Shown here in pieces: positions 48,377-58,279 of a DNA stretch of 64,000 nucleotides (position 1 is the first letter of the stretch; every line of letters starts with the position of its first letter). Source of the stretch: VRUE01 sp963702705. Its GTDB lineage: Bacteria; Actinomycetota; Thermoleophilia; Solirubrobacterales; 70-9. A program made the position numbers and the translations under genes. The notes beneath the pieces were generated by a model. It had not been told where the DNA came from. It worked only from the letters and a program-made list of their open reading frames with translations, and made no database searches. Where the stretch lies: contig CAVPDR010000002.1 in NCBI GenBank assembly GCA_963702705.1, positions 186,001 through 250,000 of the forward strand. Reading direction: 5' to 3'.

Positions 48377-49315
48377 TCAACCGCCGGCGCGGGGGTGAGC
48401 TTTGAAGTAGGCGTCCTTCACGCCCTCGCCGGAGAGGTGGGTGTAGAGCTGGGTTGTCGAGATGTCGGCGTGGCCGAGCATCTCCTGCACGGCGCGCAGG
48501 TCGCAGCCACCCGCCAGCAGGTGCGTGGCGAAGCTGTGGCGCAGGGTGTGGGGGCTCATCTGGCCCGCGAGGCCGGCGTCGCGGGCGTTGCGCTGGACGA
48601 TTTTGTAGAGACCCTGGCGGCTGAGTGGGCCGCCGCGGAAGTTGACGAAGAGCTTCGGCTCATGGCGATCGCCGACCAGCTTCGGCCGACCGCCGCGCAG
48701 GTAGGACGAGATCGCCGCGATCGCCTTGCGCCCGAGCGGCACCAACCGTTCCTTGCCACCCTTGCCGCGGGCGCGCAGGAATCCCTCGTGCAGGTCGACG
48801 TCGGCCATCTCGAGGCCGATCGTCTCCGAGGCGCGCAGCCCGCAGGCGTACATCACCTCGAGCAGCGCCCGGTCGCGCAGCGTCGTCGGTTCGTCTCCCA
48901 TCGGAGCTGCGAGCAGCTTCTGCACCTCGGCGTAGTTGAGGACCTGCGGCAGCTTCCTCGCCCGGCGCGGTGCGCTGAGGGCGGCCGTAGGATCGTCGCC
49001 GATCAGCTCGTCGCGACGCAGCTGCTTGTAGAACGAGCGCAGGCAGGCGGCCTTGCGGTGAACCGTGGCCGAGGAGCATGCAGGCCGTCCGTTGCCCGTC
49101 GCCAGCTCGGCCAGGAACTCGCTGATGTCAGCCGGGCCGGCGGCGAGCGCGTCGAGGTGGTGGGCGGCGAGGTACTCGCCGTACTGGTGCAGGTCGGTGC
49201 GGTAGGCGTCGAGGGTGTTTCGCGAGAGGCCTCGCTCCAGCTCCAGGTAGGAGAGGAAATCTAGGACTAGGGACTCGAAGCGCGACTCGGTTTTCGGGGG
49301 ATCGGCTACGACCAT
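48377..49315 (-). CDS. xerD: Tyrosine recombinase XerD
   Basis: A 312-aa site-specific recombinase for resolving chromosome dimers. The N-terminal SAM-like domain (LSYLELERGLSRNTLDAYRT) and the catalytic domain are intact: Arg in YACGLRASETIGL, HTLRHSFATHLLAGG (His-x-x-Arg), MLGHADISTTQLYTH (His/Tyr). With XerC it acts at dif. It is not close to any att site and lies among housekeeping genes, so it is unlikely to belong to the island at 37.5 kb. ATG 49315 is chosen because the reading to 49390 has a non-conserved extension. Confidence 0.93.
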   Translation of the reverse strand: MVVADPPKTESRFESLVLDFLSYLELERGLSRNTLDAYRTDLHQYGEYLAAHHLDALAAGPADISEFLAELATGNGRPACSSATVHRKAACLRSFYKQLRRDELIGDDPTAALSAPRRARKLPQVLNYAEVQKLLAAPMGDEPTTLRDRALLEVMYACGLRASETIGLEMADVDLHEGFLRARGKGGKERLVPLGRKAIAAISSYLRGGRPKLVGDRHEPKLFVNFRGGPLSRQGLYKIVQRNARDAGLAGQMSPHTLRHSFATHLLAGGCDLRAVQEMLGHADISTTQLYTHLSGEGVKDAYFKAHPRAGG

Positions 49316-49398
49316 GGAGCGAGGGTTCTCGCTGAGTCGGCGAAGACCTTGATTGGCAAGGGACCGTGCGCTCGGCTGCGGCGGGACCATCGGCTCGG

Positions 49399-49485
49399 CT
49401 GCGGGGCCCGTCGCGATCTGAGGGGGGCCTGCGGGCGGGCGCAGAGCGTCCGTTCTCGGCCCCCCTCAGCTCACGCCACCCGCAG
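49399..49485. repeat. Palindromic element at the end of the DUF3866 gene
   Basis: The outer stem CTGCGGG (from 49399) pairs with CCCGCAG (ending 49485). The asymmetric loop has CCCGT on one side and GG on the other, followed by CG. The inner stem is CTGAGGGGGGCC and its complement. The outer part and loop match the elements at 21746 and 58180. The stop codon of the DUF3866 gene (49466-49468) and its last five or so codons lie inside the element. Confidence 0.8.
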
Positions 49486-50518
49486 TCGATTCGGCTAGGG
49501 CTCTTCCCGAGGCTAGGGCTGCAGAGAAGAAGAGTGGGTCCTCCGCAAGAGTGCGACCCATCGTTCGGGCTGGGAGCTTGGAAGCTTCGTAGCCGTCAAG
49601 GTCGACGGCCGCTTCGTGGAGGCGGTGGCGCCAGCCCGCTGCGGTGGCTAGCACTGCGATCGGGACCGGCTCGCTTGATGGGACCGGGACCTGTACTCCG
49701 CTGAGCAGTAGCTGCATGACGGTGAGGGTGTGGTGGCTCACTGGGCGGTGGCGCTCTCGGGGGTCGGCGCTGGAGAGACGTGGGGAGAGCAGGGTTGGGA
49801 GACCCAGGGCGAGGGAGGCGTGCGCCGTGTCGAGGGCGGCCATGCCGCCGTGGCCCAGGCGGCTGTCGGAGCCGATGATGCCGGGACCGGGGCCGGCGAT
49901 GATCGCGTCCCAGCCGAGCTCGTGCACCGCGGCGTCCAGGGCGCCCGCTACGGAGATCGCCTCGTACTCGCCGCCGTAGCTCGGTGCCGCGGTGATGTGG
50001 CCGCGGATCAGGCCCCGCTCGCGCAGCTCGGCGACATCGCGGCTCAGCGAACCGGGAAGCGCGCCACCCGCCGTCTGCACGTATCCGAGTTTGATCCCTG
50101 GCGATGCCTGATCCGCAGCCCAAGCGGCCGGCGCAAGGTGCCCATGCAGCGGCAGCACCAGTACCGGGGCAAACTGTTCCGGTGCTCCCTTCAGCGGTTT
50201 GTCGGGGGAAGCCGGCAGCGGCGGCTCGACCGGCTCGACCGGGTGCTGGAGCGAGCTGTAGTTGAGCTTCATTACGTGCTCGCCGGCAGCACCGGCGCCC
50301 TCGAGGCCGCGCGTGAGGTTGACGTGGACCACGTCGAATCCGCCCGAGCCGAGGCCCAGATCAACGGCCTCGACGTTGATCACGACCTCGTCGCCCTCCT
50401 GCATCTCCCCGAGCAGCGCCGTGTCGGCCCATGCCGCTCGCCGCTCGCCGTCGACCTCCACCTTCAGCGGCTCGGCGCTGACGACCACGCCCCGGCGCAG
50501 CTTCAGGCGGCCACTCAC
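49466..50518 (-). CDS. DUF3866 family protein
   Basis: A 350-aa protein. The first half has beta-rich segments (RLKLRRGVVVSAEPLKVEVD, DEVVINVEAVDLGLGSGGFD, VVHVNLTRGLE). A Pro-rich linker is followed by VLVLPLHGHLAPAAWAADQA, GYVQTAGGALPGSLSRDVAE, AIIAGPGPGIIGSDSRLGHG and SHHTLTVMQLLLSGV. These are typical DUF3866 motifs; the family is almost confined to actinobacteria and nearby groups and has no known function. The last residues STAGGVS are encoded within the palindromic element at 49399-49485. ATGA overlap with the peptidase gene upstream (50515-50518). Confidence 0.88.
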   Translation of the reverse strand: MSGRLKLRRGVVVSAEPLKVEVDGERRAAWADTALLGEMQEGDEVVINVEAVDLGLGSGGFDVVHVNLTRGLEGAGAAGEHVMKLNYSSLQHPVEPVEPPLPASPDKPLKGAPEQFAPVLVLPLHGHLAPAAWAADQASPGIKLGYVQTAGGALPGSLSRDVAELRERGLIRGHITAAPSYGGEYEAISVAGALDAAVHELGWDAIIAGPGPGIIGSDSRLGHGGMAALDTAHASLALGLPTLLSPRLSSADPRERHRPVSHHTLTVMQLLLSGVQVPVPSSEPVPIAVLATAAGWRHRLHEAAVDLDGYEASKLPARTMGRTLAEDPLFFSAALASGRALAESTAGGVS

Positions 50519-51630
50519 CCGTCGCTCGCCGCAGCCTCGGCGACGATGCCTTCGCAGACCCCGAGCATGGCATCGAGGTTACGGGCGCTGACCGCCTCGT
50601 CGGGAGTGTGGTTGGCCTCGGTGCCGTTGGCGAGCAGGACGCAGTCGAAACCGTCGACGATCAGCGCGTTGGCGTCGCTGCCGCCGCCGGTCGCGGTGCG
50701 TTCGGGCTCGAAGCCCGCCCGCCGCAGACCGGCCTCGGCGAGGGCGAGGGCCGGCGAGGAGGGCGAGATCCGGTAGCCCCGGAAGAGCTCTTCGATCCGC
50801 ACGTCGGCGTCGCAGCCGTGCTCGCTGGCGCCCCACGCGCAGGCGTCGCTGAGCAAGCCGGCCACCTCGGCGGCGCGGCCCGCGTCGAGACTGCGCGACT
50901 CGGCGACGATCTCGCACTTTCCGGGGACGACGTTGCCCGAGGTGCCGCCGGCAATCACGCCGACATTGGCGGTCGTCTCCGGGTCGAGCCGCCCCAGCTC
51001 CATACGCGAGATCGCTGCCGCAGCGGCGGCAATCGCGTTGTTGCCGTCCTCGGGGCGGATGCCGGCGTGGGCCTCGACCCCGGTGAACTCGGCCAGCACC
51101 CGCTGCTGGGTCGGCGAGCTGACGATCACCTCGCCGACCGCGCTGGCGTGATCGAGGACGAAACCGCAATCCGAACGCAGCGTCGAAGCGTCAAATGCCT
51201 TTGCCCCCCGCAGGCCCTGCTCCTCGGCGACCGTCAGCACCAGCTCGATCCCAACCGGCGGCGGCTCGTCGGCCCCGGCATGGCGCGCCACCAGCTCCAT
51301 GAAGACCGCCACCGCGGCCTTGTTGTCGGCGCCGAGGATCGTCTTGCCGGCGCTGCGGAAGACACCGTCGGATTCGACCACCTCGATCTGCCCCTCGTGC
51401 GGAACGGTGTCGATGTGGCCACAGAACATCACCCAGCGGTCACCCCTGCCCGGCAGCCGCGCGACGATGTTGCCGGCGCCCGCTTCGGCCGGCCCCGCGG
51501 CGTCGTCCTCGCTCACCTCGAGCCCGAGGGCGGTGAGCTCGGCGAGGATCGTGTCGGCGACCTCGCGCTCCTCACCGGTCGGGCTTCGGATTTCACAAAG
51601 CCGGACGAAAGTCTCCCGAAGCCTCTCCAC
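50515..51630 (-). CDS. M20 family metallopeptidase (PepT-like)
   Basis: A 371-aa zinc aminopeptidase or deacylase. The order of motifs is that of M20: MFCGHIDTVP (His/Asp), GKTILGADNKAAVAVFMELV (bridging Asp), LTVAEEQGLRGA (catalytic Glu and metal Glu), a dimer domain (VEAHAGIRPEDGNNAIAAAA), and TATGGGSDANALIVDGFDCV with the last His in ANGTEANHTPDEAV. It acts on small peptides in the cytoplasm. GTG start at 51630. It shares an ATGA with the DUF3866 gene, so the two are co-translated. Confidence 0.92.
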   Translation of the reverse strand: MERLRETFVRLCEIRSPTGEEREVADTILAELTALGLEVSEDDAAGPAEAGAGNIVARLPGRGDRWVMFCGHIDTVPHEGQIEVVESDGVFRSAGKTILGADNKAAVAVFMELVARHAGADEPPPVGIELVLTVAEEQGLRGAKAFDASTLRSDCGFVLDHASAVGEVIVSSPTQQRVLAEFTGVEAHAGIRPEDGNNAIAAAAAAISRMELGRLDPETTANVGVIAGGTSGNVVPGKCEIVAESRSLDAGRAAEVAGLLSDACAWGASEHGCDADVRIEELFRGYRISPSSPALALAEAGLRRAGFEPERTATGGGSDANALIVDGFDCVLLANGTEANHTPDEAVSARNLDAMLGVCEGIVAEAAASDG

Positions 51631-51662
51631 GGCGAGACAGGCTAACGGGAACGGAGGGGGCG

Positions 51663-53347
<1,685 letters not shown>

Positions 53348-53351
<4 letters not shown>

Positions 53352-54184
53352 ACTCTGCCGAGCGAGTCTAGCCAGCGCAGTGGCGGAACCGAGTCGATCG
53401 TCGCCGAGATCGAACGCAACTCCCCGTAAATGGTCAGTCCGGCAAGCGCCGCGAGGGCGATCAGGCGGGCGTCGGGGCCGAGGATCGTCAGCAGCCAGAC
53501 GCCGCCGATGGCACCGACGAGGTTGGAGCCGGTGTCGCCCAGCATCGCCCGCTCGCGCAGCGTGAACCAGGCGCCGACCAGCACCGGCCCGGCGAAGACC
53601 CCGAGCAGCTCCAGCGGCGCCAGGGTCCAGGCGCCAAGGCAGAGGCCGGCGCCGAGCAGCCCGAGACCCTTCTCCGCTCGTCCGGGCCGCAGATCGAGCA
53701 GGTTGAAGATGTTGGTGGTGAGGATCAGCAGCGCGACGTCGGCGAGGTAGCGCCAGGATTCGAGCCCCCGCCCGGAGACCACGTAGGCGGCGAGGGCCAG
53801 TGCCCCCAGTGCCTTCACCGCCCCGGTCGAGAGGCTGCCTTCGCGCAGCGCCCGCGCATGTCCGCGCCAGCCGCGTGGCGCATCAGCCGCCTCGCCCCGC
53901 CCCAGCGAGTCGTCGAGGAAGCCGAGGAAGGCAATCCCGAGCAGGTAGGGCATCCACTGGCGCAGGCCCGGCGCCAGCAGCTCGAGGTCGCCGCGGTCGT
54001 TGAGGAAGGCCAGCGGCGCCAGTGCGACCAACGCGGCCGTCGCCAACACCGCGCCGAGCGGGAAGGCGAGCCTTGCCCCGCGGTAGTTGAGCCGCACCAG
54101 GTCGGCGTCGAGCAGGCCTCGGACCCCCGCTGGCACGACCAGCAGGGCGACCGCGATCGCAACCGGGAGGCCGACCCAGGTCAC
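53348..54184 (-). CDS. MraY/WecA-type phospho-sugar transferase-like membrane protein
   Basis: A 278-aa membrane protein similar to MraY-type GT4 enzymes that link sugar-phosphates to lipid carriers. Recognisable parts: GIAFLGFLDDSLG (DD motif), ILTTNIFNLLDLRPGRAEKG (the NxxNxxD region), and MLGDTGSNLVGAIGGVWLLT (GDxGS). Several membrane spans. It is shorter than usual WecA/MraY and the histidine-rich loop of MraY is not seen, so the substrate is uncertain. GTG 54184 is used; the open frame runs further upstream into mctB. pyrG, this gene, MctB-like and SteA form one typical actinobacterial cluster. Confidence 0.85.
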
Positions 54185-54257
54185 GGGGCATCCACTCGTT
54201 CGCGCGCCGAGCGTCGCGGACTCGAATGATCGGAGCTCACCAGGGCGGTCTGGACAT

Positions 54258-55133
54258 TCACTGGCCCGACCCGGCCGGCGGCAGCAGATCGGGCAGCAGG
54301 CGATCGGCCGAGCCCCTGACCCCGAAGCTTCCCTCGGCGCCGAGCAGGGCGAACACCGTCGCCACCTGGCCCGCGGGCAGCTCGACGTCATCGACGCTGG
54401 AGAGGTCATTGCCACCGAAGAAGGAGATCGAGGATGGTTCAGCGGTGGACGTCTCGACGCCGACGGCCGGCGTGCGCGTCCCGGTGATGCCGCTCATCAG
54501 CGCCGCTTCGAGCTGCGCCGAGGTCGAGCGTTGCAGGGGGCCCATCTCTTCCGGCGACTGACGGACGACGATGACGCCATCGAGCGCGCCAAAGTTGCCG
54601 CTGGCGCGCGAGAAGAGTTGACTGCGGACCCGGTCGAGCAGGGTGCCGCCGCGGACCAGCTGCCGTCCCGCCCCGGTGCCGAAGGCGCTCAGCGTGTCCG
54701 GGTTTGTTCTGATGTCCGCAAAGCGGGTCTTGGCCAGGTCGCCGGACAGCCCGCGCAGGTCGACCGGCTCGCGCACGACGCCGATTCCGACCAGGCGCGC
54801 CCCGGTCGGGCCGAGCGCTTCCTCGATCGCGGACGACGTGTTGCCGGGCAGATCGCCGAGCGCCACCACCCCGATCCGCCTCCCCGCCAGTCGGTTGTGC
54901 ACCAGCGCCGGATAGACCCTGCCGGCGAATTCGTCGGACCGGGCCAGTTTGCCACTCAGTTCGTCGGCCCTGGCCCGCTCGTCCTGGAGGTTGCCGGTGA
55001 GGCTCTGCTCAAGGTCCTTGCGGGTGCTGGTGAGGGCATCGCCGCCGAACTCGGCGCCAATCAGGATTCCGATCGCGAGGGCGAGGAAGACGGCGACCAG
55101 GGAGGTCGCGTGGTATCGAGCGCTGTAACCCAT
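54258..55133 (-). CDS. MctB-like copper transporter / channel-forming protein
   Basis: A 291-aa protein. The start MGYSARYHATSLVAVFLALA and IGILIGAEFGGD is the conserved N-terminus (a membrane anchor followed by a coiled-coil, SLTGNLQDERARADELSGKL). The rest is a mixed alpha/beta domain: IGVVALGDLPGNTSSAIEEA, GVIVVRQSPEEMGPLQRSTS and AVGVETSTAEPSSISFFGGN. MctB homologues are annotated as copper-resistance channels in mycobacteria, while gene context (next to SteA) and later work tie the family (SteB) to cell division. This neighbourhood supports the SteB role. Confidence 0.85.
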   Translation of the reverse strand: MGYSARYHATSLVAVFLALAIGILIGAEFGGDALTSTRKDLEQSLTGNLQDERARADELSGKLARSDEFAGRVYPALVHNRLAGRRIGVVALGDLPGNTSSAIEEALGPTGARLVGIGVVREPVDLRGLSGDLAKTRFADIRTNPDTLSAFGTGAGRQLVRGGTLLDRVRSQLFSRASGNFGALDGVIVVRQSPEEMGPLQRSTSAQLEAALMSGITGTRTPAVGVETSTAEPSSISFFGGNDLSSVDDVELPAGQVATVFALLGAEGSFGVRGSADRLLPDLLPPAGSGQ

Positions 55134-55161
55134 GCGACCGTGCAGGCTATCTTCGCGAGAT

Positions 55162-55194
55162 CTCGTTTACGCGCGCTTGGCGCGGAAAAACGAG
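55162..55194. terminator. Two-part stem-loop between steA and mctB-like genes
   Basis: CTCGTTT (55162-55168) pairs with AAACGAG (55188-55194), and CGCGC (55172-55176) with GCGCG (55180-55184), with a 3x3 internal loop between and a TTG top loop. On the plus strand it is followed by TTTTC. It sits in the steA to mctB-like gap on the minus strand. It may reduce read-through. Confidence 0.4.
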
Positions 55195-55203
55195 TTTTCG
55201 TGA

Positions 55204-56391
55204 CTAGAGCCCGAGCCAGATCCGGATCTTCAGCCAGACCAGTTGGACCAGGTCGTTGAGGGCCGGCGAGGTGACGATCACGACCGCGAGCAGGATCGCG
55301 AAGGCGGCGAGGAAGAGGACCAGGGGCCCGAACGGCGAGCTCGGGTTGTAGAGCCGGCTCACCCCCTTGGCGTCGACCAGCTTCTCGCCGATCCGCAGCC
55401 GGGTGAGGAAGGTCGAGGACATACCGCCGCGCTTGCGGTCGAGGAACTCGATCAGGTTGAAGTGAGCACCGACGCTGACGATCAGCGCCGCCCCCTTCTC
55501 GTAGGCGAGCAGCATCGCGACGTCCTCGCTGGTGCCTGCAGCGGGCAGCACGGTGTGGGTGAGCCCTAGGTCGAGCAGGCGCTGGCGGCCGGGGGCGCGG
55601 CCGTCTGGGTAGGCATGGACGATCAGCTCGGCACCGCACCGCAGCGCCTCGTCGCCGGCCGAGTCCATGTCGCCGAGGATCACGTCGGGCTTCATCCCCG
55701 CCTCCAGCACCCCGTCGGCGCCGCCATCGACGGCGACCACCAGCGGTCGCACGTCGCGGATGTAGGCGCGAAGTGCCTTCAGGTCGCGGCGGTGGCGGTC
55801 GCCGCGAACGACGATCAGCACGTGGCGGTCGCGGAAGGAGGCGCGCGTCGGCGGGAACTCGATGCTGCCGGTGAGCAGATCGGTCTCACCGCGTACGTGG
55901 GCAACGGTGTTCTCGGCGAACTCGGCAAGCGCCTCGTCGACCCGCTCGAGCTGCTCATCGCGCTGGCGCTCCAGCTCCTCGACCCCGAGCACACGGCCAC
56001 GCAGGAGCTCGCCCCCGCCGACCAGGAGAGCGCCGCCGGAGATCGTCGCCCGGTCGCCGTCGCTGAGCAGCTCGAACGGATCGCCCTCCTTGACGTCGAG
56101 CAACATCACGCCTGCCTGGGCGAGAAGCAGCGGTCCGGCATTGGGGTAGCGCCCGTTGGAGGAGGCCGCGGCGTTGACCACCGCGCCTACTCCGGTCGCG
56201 ATCAGCTCCTCGGCGGCGATCCGGTCGATGTTGACGTGGTCGATGACGGCGATGTCGCCGGGCGCAAGCCGCTTGACCAGATGCTTGGTGCGACGCCCAA
56301 GTCGTGCCGTGCCCTCGATTGCCTCGTCCGCCGGCATCCCGTTTCGGCGTGAGAGAAGGGCGGGAAGGCGACGGCGACTGGATGTAGCCAC
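55204..56391 (-). CDS. steA: Putative cytokinetic ring protein SteA
   Basis: A 395-aa protein. Conserved parts: GTARLGRRTKHLVKRLAPGD, IAVIDHVNIDRIAAEELIAT, VVNAAASSNGRYPNAGPLLL, LIVVRGDRHRRDLKALRAYI and PDVILGDMDSAGDEALRCGA (a thiamine pyrophosphokinase-like core). The C-terminal membrane span is FGPLVLFLAAFAILLAVVIV. SteA in Corynebacterium localises to the division site with SteB. It ends with 70 bp before the mctB-like gene. GTG start at 56391. Confidence 0.9.
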   Translation of the reverse strand: MATSSRRRLPALLSRRNGMPADEAIEGTARLGRRTKHLVKRLAPGDIAVIDHVNIDRIAAEELIATGVGAVVNAAASSNGRYPNAGPLLLAQAGVMLLDVKEGDPFELLSDGDRATISGGALLVGGGELLRGRVLGVEELERQRDEQLERVDEALAEFAENTVAHVRGETDLLTGSIEFPPTRASFRDRHVLIVVRGDRHRRDLKALRAYIRDVRPLVVAVDGGADGVLEAGMKPDVILGDMDSAGDEALRCGAELIVHAYPDGRAPGRQRLLDLGLTHTVLPAAGTSEDVAMLLAYEKGAALIVSVGAHFNLIEFLDRKRGGMSSTFLTRLRIGEKLVDAKGVSRLYNPSSPFGPLVLFLAAFAILLAVVIVTSPALNDLVQLVWLKIRIWLGL

Positions 56392-56442
56392 TTGTGCAGG
56401 TTATCCGCCTTGACAAGCGGATCAAGCTGCCTCAAACGGCGC

Positions 56443-58125
56443 TCAGGCCGCGGCCAGCAGCTCGCGGGCGTGGCGGGTGGCGGCCTCGTCGGAGCTCTCG
56501 CCGCCGAGCATGCGAAGAATCTCTTCGACCACGTCCTCGCCGTCGAGGCGGCGCACGCTGGCGCTTGCCCGCTCGCCGGAGACATCCTTCTCCAGGGTGA
56601 AATGGGTCCCGGCGAGCGAAGCGACCTGGGGCAGGTGCGTGATGCAGAGCACCTGATGGTCATCGCTGAGAGCGCGCAACCGCTCGCCGACGGCGCGGGC
56701 GGTCTTGCCGCCGACCCCGGCGTCGATCTCGTCGAAGACCAGCGTGCCGGCGCCGGCCCCGCCGCCAAAACCGCTCAGGGCCAGCATCACCCGCGAGAGC
56801 TCGCCGCCCGAGGCGGCATCGCGCAGCGGCGCCGGCTCCAAGCCCGGGTTCGGTGTCAGCTTCAGCTCGACCGTCTCGGCCCCGCCAAGGCCGAACCCGT
56901 CGGGATGCGGCTCCAGCACGACCTCGAGCCGCGCTCCCGGCATCGCCAACCGCTCCAGCTCCTCCGCTACCTCGCGCTCCAGCGGCGCCGCGGCCTTCGC
57001 CCTGCCTTTACCCAGCTTCGCCCCAAGCTTGGCGCGCTGCGCCTCCGCCTCCGCCAGCGCCGCCTCGACCTCCGCCCAGCGCTGCTCGGCGTTCTCCAGG
57101 CGGGAGATCTCGGCCTGGCAATGCTCCGCGTGGGCGAGCACCGACTCGACGCTGCCGCCGTGCTTGCGCTGCAACCGGTCGAGTGCCTCGAGCCGCTCTT
57201 CGACCGCGGCGAGCCTACCCGGGTCAGCCTCCAAGCCATCGAGGTAGCCGCGCAGCTCGGCGGCGACGTCGCCGAGCTCGATCGCCAGGGCGCCGATTCG
57301 CGCCGCAAGCGCGTCGAGGTCCGCATCGACTCCGGCAGCGCCCTGCAGCAGCCCTTCCGCTTGCGCCAGCGCTCCGGCCGCCCCACCACCGTCCTCGTCG
57401 GCGCCGAGCGCCGCCGCCTGTGCGCCGGCGGCCGCTTCGCGCAGACCCTCGGCGTGATGCAACCGGTCCCGCTCGCTCGCCAGGCCATCCGCCTCGTCAG
57501 GATCAGGCGCACCCTCCTCGATCTCGGCAAGCTCGTAGCGAAGCAGGTCGAGATCCCGCTCCCGAGACCCGTCCCGTTCCCGCAGCTCCTCGAGCTCCGC
57601 GGCGAGCCGCAGGCACTCCCGATGCGCCGCCCGATAGCCATCGCGCAGGGCCAGATGGTCGGTCCCGGCAAACCCATCCAGCACCTCCATCTGAGCCGAG
57701 GAGATAGTCAGCTTGCGGTGCTCATGCTGCCCGTAGAAGGCAAGCAGCCGCCCGCCGAGCAGCTTCAAATCCGACGCCGAAGCTGCGCGTCCAGCAACAA
57801 AGGCGCTGGTCCGTCCACCTGCGCCGACCCGGCGACCGAGCACAACCTCCTCCGCCCCATCGGACAGGCGCTCCCGAATCTCCGCCATCTCCGGCTCGTC
57901 AAGCAAGCCCTCGGGAAGATCGAAGACCCCCTCGACCCAAGCCTCCCCCGCCCCAGGCCTGACGATCTGAGGCCGCGCCTTGCCTCCCATGAGCAAATCG
58001 AGCGAGTGCGCCAACACCGTCTTCCCCGCCCCGGTCTCCCCGGTGATCGCGTTGAGCCCCTCGCCAAGCCGCAGTTCCGCCCTCTCGATCAGCAGCAGGT
58101 TCTCGATCCTCAGCTCGCGCAGCAC
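56443..58125 (-). CDS. recN: DNA repair protein RecN
   Basis: A 560-aa SMC-like ATPase that organises broken DNA ends. Walker A: NAITGETGAGKTVLAHSLDL (about 25-44). The middle is two coiled-coil arms, about 150-360, with a Lys/Glu-rich pattern. The C-terminal half has ASGGELSRVMLAL (signature) and Walker B TLVFDEIDAGVGGKTARAV, then the D-loop ITHLPQVASLAGTHFTLEKD. Complete. The palindromic element at 58180-58270 lies between this gene and the upstream MFS gene. Confidence 0.95.
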   Translation of the reverse strand: MLRELRIENLLLIERAELRLGEGLNAITGETGAGKTVLAHSLDLLMGGKARPQIVRPGAGEAWVEGVFDLPEGLLDEPEMAEIRERLSDGAEEVVLGRRVGAGGRTSAFVAGRAASASDLKLLGGRLLAFYGQHEHRKLTISSAQMEVLDGFAGTDHLALRDGYRAAHRECLRLAAELEELRERDGSRERDLDLLRYELAEIEEGAPDPDEADGLASERDRLHHAEGLREAAAGAQAAALGADEDGGGAAGALAQAEGLLQGAAGVDADLDALAARIGALAIELGDVAAELRGYLDGLEADPGRLAAVEERLEALDRLQRKHGGSVESVLAHAEHCQAEISRLENAEQRWAEVEAALAEAEAQRAKLGAKLGKGRAKAAAPLEREVAEELERLAMPGARLEVVLEPHPDGFGLGGAETVELKLTPNPGLEPAPLRDAASGGELSRVMLALSGFGGGAGAGTLVFDEIDAGVGGKTARAVGERLRALSDDHQVLCITHLPQVASLAGTHFTLEKDVSGERASASVRRLDGEDVVEEILRMLGGESSDEAATRHARELLAAA

Positions 58126-58179
58126 CCTTCTCTATCTAGCACTGGAACCGGACCGAAGCGGCTGCGTGTGCCGTGTGGC

Positions 58180-58270
58180 GCGGCGGGTCCTGTCGCCGAA
58201 TGGGGCCCACCACCCTTCCGGTCGCTAAAGCGTCCTCAGGGTGGTCCCCCCATTCGGCGCCACCCCCCGC
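58180..58270. repeat. Palindromic element between MFS and recN genes
   Basis: The outer stem GCGGCGGGT (58180-58188) pairs with 58262-58270 with one mismatch. The asymmetric loop CCTGT faces GG exactly as in the element at 21746-21829. The inner stem CGCCGAATGGGG pairs with its complement, and a further short ACCACCCT stem lies towards the centre. It starts 9 bp downstream of the MFS gene stop. Confidence 0.82.
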
Positions 58271-58279
58271 GAGAGGCGG

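Noticed and set aside
48377..49315. XerD as the missing integrase of the 37.5-kb island
   Set aside because: It has full housekeeping XerD features, lies 9 kb away among repair genes, and has no att repeat nearby.
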